DNA from: an uncultured Lachnoclostridium sp. | GTDB lineage: Bacteria > Bacillota > Clostridia > Lachnospirales > Lachnospiraceae | Length of the DNA: 6,685 nucleotides | NCBI GenBank assembly: GCA_948330435.1 | Contig: CAOJBY010000052.1 | Location: forward strand, 1 to 6,685 | Reading direction: 5' to 3' | In this document: positions 4,230 through 6,685 of the stretch, piece by piece | Numbering within the stretch: the stretch's first letter is position 1 | Layout: every line of letters starts with the position of its first letter | The notes under the pieces: model-generated | The model's input: only the letters and a program-made list of their open reading frames with translations | Database searches by the model: none | What the model was told of the DNA's origin: nothing | Made by a program: the position numbers and the translations under genes

Positions 4230-5009
4230 TCACCATGTTTTCTCTAATGCCATATGAAAATCAACCTGATAAGGGCTATCCTCCCGGGATTTTATCTTTT
4301 CATATAAAGCCTTTCTTGCAGAACTGCTCTCCTCTGACCAGTATTCATACCCCCGCAGGTAACTGTCCATCAACCCATCCCAGGAGTCGAAAAGGGGCTG
4401 AATGGTCTGTGCAATCTCCAGAGAAATGTCCAATGCTTCCTCCTGACTATAGTAGCCGGCAATGTAATAGTACCCCAAAAGATTCATGGCACGGCAGCAA
4501 TCCCAGCCTGTAATGGCATCAATTCCATACTCTTCATACATCTTATACCAACTTACATAAAGATGTGCCCGATCGTCTCCTCCTATATCGTAATGCTCCA
4601 GCAAAAAGGCCTCTCGTTCTTCCTCTGGAAGATTGCTCATACCATCTTTCTCTAAGGACCGTACAATTCTTGCAAAATCAGCACGGTGTCCCTTATCCTT
4701 AATCCATTCTAATGTGCTGTCAGCAGAATCCCAATCTGTAACTCCCCACCATTCATCCAAAAGCTTGCGAACCGTTTTTTGATTGGATTCCGTATTCTGA
4801 AGACCTCCGAACAGATTGTAATCCCAATTGTTTGTCTCTGTCAGTATGGCATAAGAAGCATTAAACCAGCGAATTGTATCTGTCAGCTCCACCATCTCCA
4901 ATATTTCTTCCTCTTTCGCATTGGAACCACACCCCGATACGCCTGTTAAACCCAAAACCAAGATCATACAAAAAGCAAACATATTTCTCCATTTGTTATT
5001 TTTCCTCAT
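4230..5009 (-). CDS. DUF1266-like lipoprotein
   Basis: This 259-residue protein has a lipoprotein signal peptide: basic MRKNNKWRN, hydrophobic core about 10-23, and lipobox V-S-G-C27. The mature protein would be attached to the outer face of the membrane. Residues about 80-245 resemble DUF1266: repeated W residues (WWGVTDWD, WIKDKGHRADF) and the pattern GWDCCRAMNLLGYYYIAGY followed by a helical stretch and SWDGLMDSYLRGYEYW. The function of that family is not established, and the match is from memory. The ATG at 5009 has AGGGGG 7 nt upstream, and a strong promoter lies just before it. It is a single-gene transcription unit running towards the shared terminator at 4131-4173. Confidence 0.85.
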   Translation of the reverse strand: MRKNNKWRNMFAFCMILVLGLTGVSGCGSNAKEEEILEMVELTDTIRWFNASYAILTETNNWDYNLFGGLQNTESNQKTVRKLLDEWWGVTDWDSADSTLEWIKDKGHRADFARIVRSLEKDGMSNLPEEEREAFLLEHYDIGGDDRAHLYVSWYKMYEEYGIDAITGWDCCRAMNLLGYYYIAGYYSQEEALDISLEIAQTIQPLFDSWDGLMDSYLRGYEYWSEESSSARKALYEKIKSREDSPYQVDFHMALEKTW

Positions 5010-5037
5010 TGCCTTTCCCCCTCTCGGCCTTTTTTTT

Positions 5038-5067
5038 ATAATACCACTTAGATATCTGTTTTGTCAA
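5038..5067 (-). promoter_or_regulatory. Sigma-A promoter of the DUF1266 lipoprotein gene
   Basis: On the minus strand TTGACA (5067-5062) and TATTAT (5043-5038) are 18 bp apart. The predicted start is near 5030, leaving a leader of only about 20 nt. The remaining spacer upstream (5068-5189) is very A/T-rich, and I saw nothing else definable in it. Confidence 0.8.
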
Positions 5068-5189
5068 TAATTTAACAAGTTTTTTCTGATAATTTAATTA
5101 AAGAAATATTTTTATAGAAATATAATATGTTTCATATTTATTTTTGAGAATAGTCTAACAAGTCCTATCTAAAAGTAAAATGAAACGAC

Positions 5190-5231
5190 AAAAAAGGCTT
5201 TGGAACATACTTTCTACATTCCAAAGCCTTT
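5190..5231 (-). terminator. Intrinsic terminator of the NfnB/GltA gene
   Basis: On the minus strand AAAGGCTTTGGAA (5231-5219) pairs perfectly, 13 bp, with TTCCAAAGCCTTT (5205-5193), ending in a run of six T (5195-5190). It starts 22 nt after the stop codon of the gene at 5253. Confidence 0.92.
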
Positions 5232-5252
5232 AATCTTCTTTCACAAAAATTA

Positions 5253-6641
5253 TTATTTAGTGCTCAGATATTCATGAATTCCTCTGGCTGCATCCTTACC
5301 TGCACCCATAGCCAGGATTACGGTTGCAGCTCCCGTTACCGCATCTCCGCCGGCAAATACACCCTCCTTGGAGGTGGCACCCACATCCTCACTGGCAACG
5401 ATACATTTTCTCTTATTGATCTCCAGACCCTTAGTAGTAGAAGAAATCAAGGGGTTCGGAGATGTTCCCAGAGACATGATTACCGTATCTACTTCAATAT
5501 CAAACTCAGATCCAGGTACTTCGACAGGACGTCTTCTTCCGGAGGCATCCGGCTCGCCAAGTTCCATGCGGATGCAACGGATTCCGTTCACCCAGCCATC
5601 CTCACCTACCAGGATTTCCGTAGGATTGGTCAGCAGATCAAAGATAATGCCCTCTTCCTTGGCATGATGCACTTCCTCCACACGGGCCGGAAGCTCTTCC
5701 TCGGAACGACGGTATACAATATGTACCTCGGCACCCAGACGAAGTGCAGTACGGGCAGCATCCATAGCCACGTTTCCTCCGCCTACAACGGCAACCTTCT
5801 TGCCAATGGCAATGGGTGTATCATAACTGGAATCAAAAGCCTTCATCAGGTTGTTTCTGGTCAGGTACTCATTGGCGGAGAACACGCCGCAGGCCGTCTC
5901 TCCCGGAATACCCATAAACTTTGGAAGTCCGGCACCGGATCCGATAAATACCGCATCAAAGCCTTCCTCCTCCATCAACTCATCTATGGTCACAGATTTA
6001 CCAATGATTACGTCTGTCTCAATTTTAACACCCAGACCCTTTACGTTCTCCACCTCCGGAAGAACAACGCCGTCTTTGGGAAGACGGAACTCCGGAATAC
6101 CATATACCAATACGCCGCCCGCCTTATGGAGTGCCTCAAATATGGTTACATCATAGCCAAGCTTTGCCAGATCGCCCGCACAGGTAAGACCTGCAGGACC
6201 AGAACCGATAACAGCAACCTTCTTGCCGTTCTTTTCCACGGAAGCTTCCGGCTTAATGCCCTGCTCTCTGGCCCAGTCAGCTACAAAACGCTCCAGCTTA
6301 CCGATGGAGACCGGCTCACCCTTGATTCCCCGGATACAGCGTCCCTCGCACTGGCTCTCCTGAGGACATACACGTCCGCAGATAGCAGGAAGTGCGGAGG
6401 ACTTGCTGATTACCTGATAAGCCCCCTCAAAGTTACCCTCTTTTACCTCTTTGATGAAATCCGGAATATGTATCTGAACGGGACATCCTTCCATACACTT
6501 TGCGTTCTTACAGCCGATGCAGCGCTGTGCTTCTTCCACAGCCTCATCCTTGTTGTAGCCAAGACATACCTCGTTAAAATTCGTTGCACGTACCTTGGGT
6601 TCCTGCTCTCTTACCGGTACTTTCTTTAATACGTCTCCCAT
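5253..6641 (-). CDS. NfnB/GltA-type NADPH-dependent iron-sulfur flavoprotein
   Basis: This 462-residue protein is of the glutamate synthase small-subunit/NfnB family. An N-terminal four-helix iron-sulfur region holds two [4Fe-4S] cysteine sets: C41, C44, C49, C53 and C88, C92, C98, C102. An FAD-binding Rossmann motif follows (VAVIGSGPAG, 142-151), then an NADP(H) motif (VAVVGGGNVAMDAAR, 283-297, with R311/R312), and the closing FAD motif FAGGDAVTGAATV (429-441). Family members are either the beta subunit of homotetrameric NADPH glutamate synthase or NfnB, which with NfnA couples NADH, ferredoxin and NADP(H) by electron bifurcation. The adjoining upstream gene and the length favour NfnB, but the large synthase subunit could lie outside the window. 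The ATG at 6641 overlaps the upstream stop (TAATG), with GGAGGTGA 6 nt upstream, so translation is coupled. Confidence 0.93.
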   Translation of the reverse strand: MGDVLKKVPVREQEPKVRATNFNEVCLGYNKDEAVEEAQRCIGCKNAKCMEGCPVQIHIPDFIKEVKEGNFEGAYQVISKSSALPAICGRVCPQESQCEGRCIRGIKGEPVSIGKLERFVADWAREQGIKPEASVEKNGKKVAVIGSGPAGLTCAGDLAKLGYDVTIFEALHKAGGVLVYGIPEFRLPKDGVVLPEVENVKGLGVKIETDVIIGKSVTIDELMEEEGFDAVFIGSGAGLPKFMGIPGETACGVFSANEYLTRNNLMKAFDSSYDTPIAIGKKVAVVGGGNVAMDAARTALRLGAEVHIVYRRSEEELPARVEEVHHAKEEGIIFDLLTNPTEILVGEDGWVNGIRCIRMELGEPDASGRRRPVEVPGSEFDIEVDTVIMSLGTSPNPLISSTTKGLEINKRKCIVASEDVGATSKEGVFAGGDAVTGAATVILAMGAGKDAARGIHEYLSTK

Positions 6642-6685
6642 TATTTGTCACCTCCGCAATTTCCGCAGCCGCCGTGATGGGTATC
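6641..6685 (-). CDS. C-terminal end of the upstream gene, possibly the NfnA-type FAD/NAD-binding subunit
   Basis: Only the last 14 codons and a TAA stop (6643-6641) are inside the window, reading DTHHGGCGNCGGDK. The stop shares a base with the start of the next gene, and the ribosome binding site of that gene lies inside this frame, so the two form an operon. In Clostridia the gene before this flavoprotein type is usually the sulfide/dihydroorotate-dehydrogenase-like FAD/NAD-binding protein (NfnA). That is inference from context. The Gly/His/Cys-rich tail is not itself diagnostic, though its CGNC could bind metal. Confidence 0.6.
   Translation of the reverse strand, partial: DTHHGGCGNCGGDK

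Noticed and set aside
5274..6629. Plus-strand open frame of 451 codons
   Set aside because: It lies opposite the clear flavoprotein gene, whose motifs and cysteine sets are intact. The plus-strand product has no recognisable domain and no ribosome binding site.

Overview
The window looks like a chromosomal segment of a low-to-medium G+C anaerobic member of the Clostridia, most likely Lachnospiraceae. This is inferred from A/T-rich spacers, GGAGG-type ribosome binding sites, U-rich intrinsic terminators, a tRNA without an encoded CCA end, and an Nfn/GltA-type flavoprotein next to a second oxidoreductase-like gene. No database search was possible.

Left region (1-1490). A 3'-truncated minus-strand gene (1-709) encodes an unrecognised membrane-anchored or secreted protein. 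It has a small Cys/His-containing domain, a Pro/Glu/Lys-rich linker and a perfect 24-bp tandem repeat coding for a Lys/Glu helix. About 780 bp without a convincing protein gene follow, but this stretch is not empty. It holds a minus-strand promoter (1050-1078) and a minus-strand intrinsic terminator (835-870) lying between that promoter and the gene. Facing it is a plus-strand promoter (914-942) with its own terminator (991-1030). The two predicted RNAs overlap as sense and antisense. The sense leader can also form mutually exclusive helices around its terminator, the arrangement known from antisense-RNA transcription attenuators of Gram-positive plasmids. Further right are a G+C-rich palindromic island (1151-1220), a minus-strand terminator-like hairpin, and two copies of a GTAGTAAATT repeat resembling Tn916-type integrase arm sites. 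These lie just inside the 3' end of a tRNA-Ala(GGC) gene (1491-1563). I infer that the left part may be the end, or a relic, of an integrated element that used this tRNA.

Middle region (1573-4173). A minus-strand operon starts at a good sigma-A promoter (3328-3356). It encodes a response-regulator receiver domain fused to a RelQ/SasB-like (p)ppGpp synthetase, followed by rlmH, the 23S rRNA pseudouridine-1915 methyltransferase. The two genes are translationally close. Diverging from it is a gene for a zinc-ribbon protein with two membrane helices. Its promoter is bracketed by copies of a TTCCCACAG-type inverted repeat, and it ends at a bidirectional terminator.

Right region (4174-6685). A minus-strand DUF1266-like lipoprotein gene has its own promoter. 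Next comes the NfnB/GltA-type flavoprotein gene with a strong terminator, coupled to the last 14 codons of an upstream gene that is probably its partner subunit.

The two points most worth following are the receiver-alarmone synthetase fusion, which would let a histidine kinase drive (p)ppGpp synthesis directly, and the possible antisense attenuator in front of the unknown surface protein.
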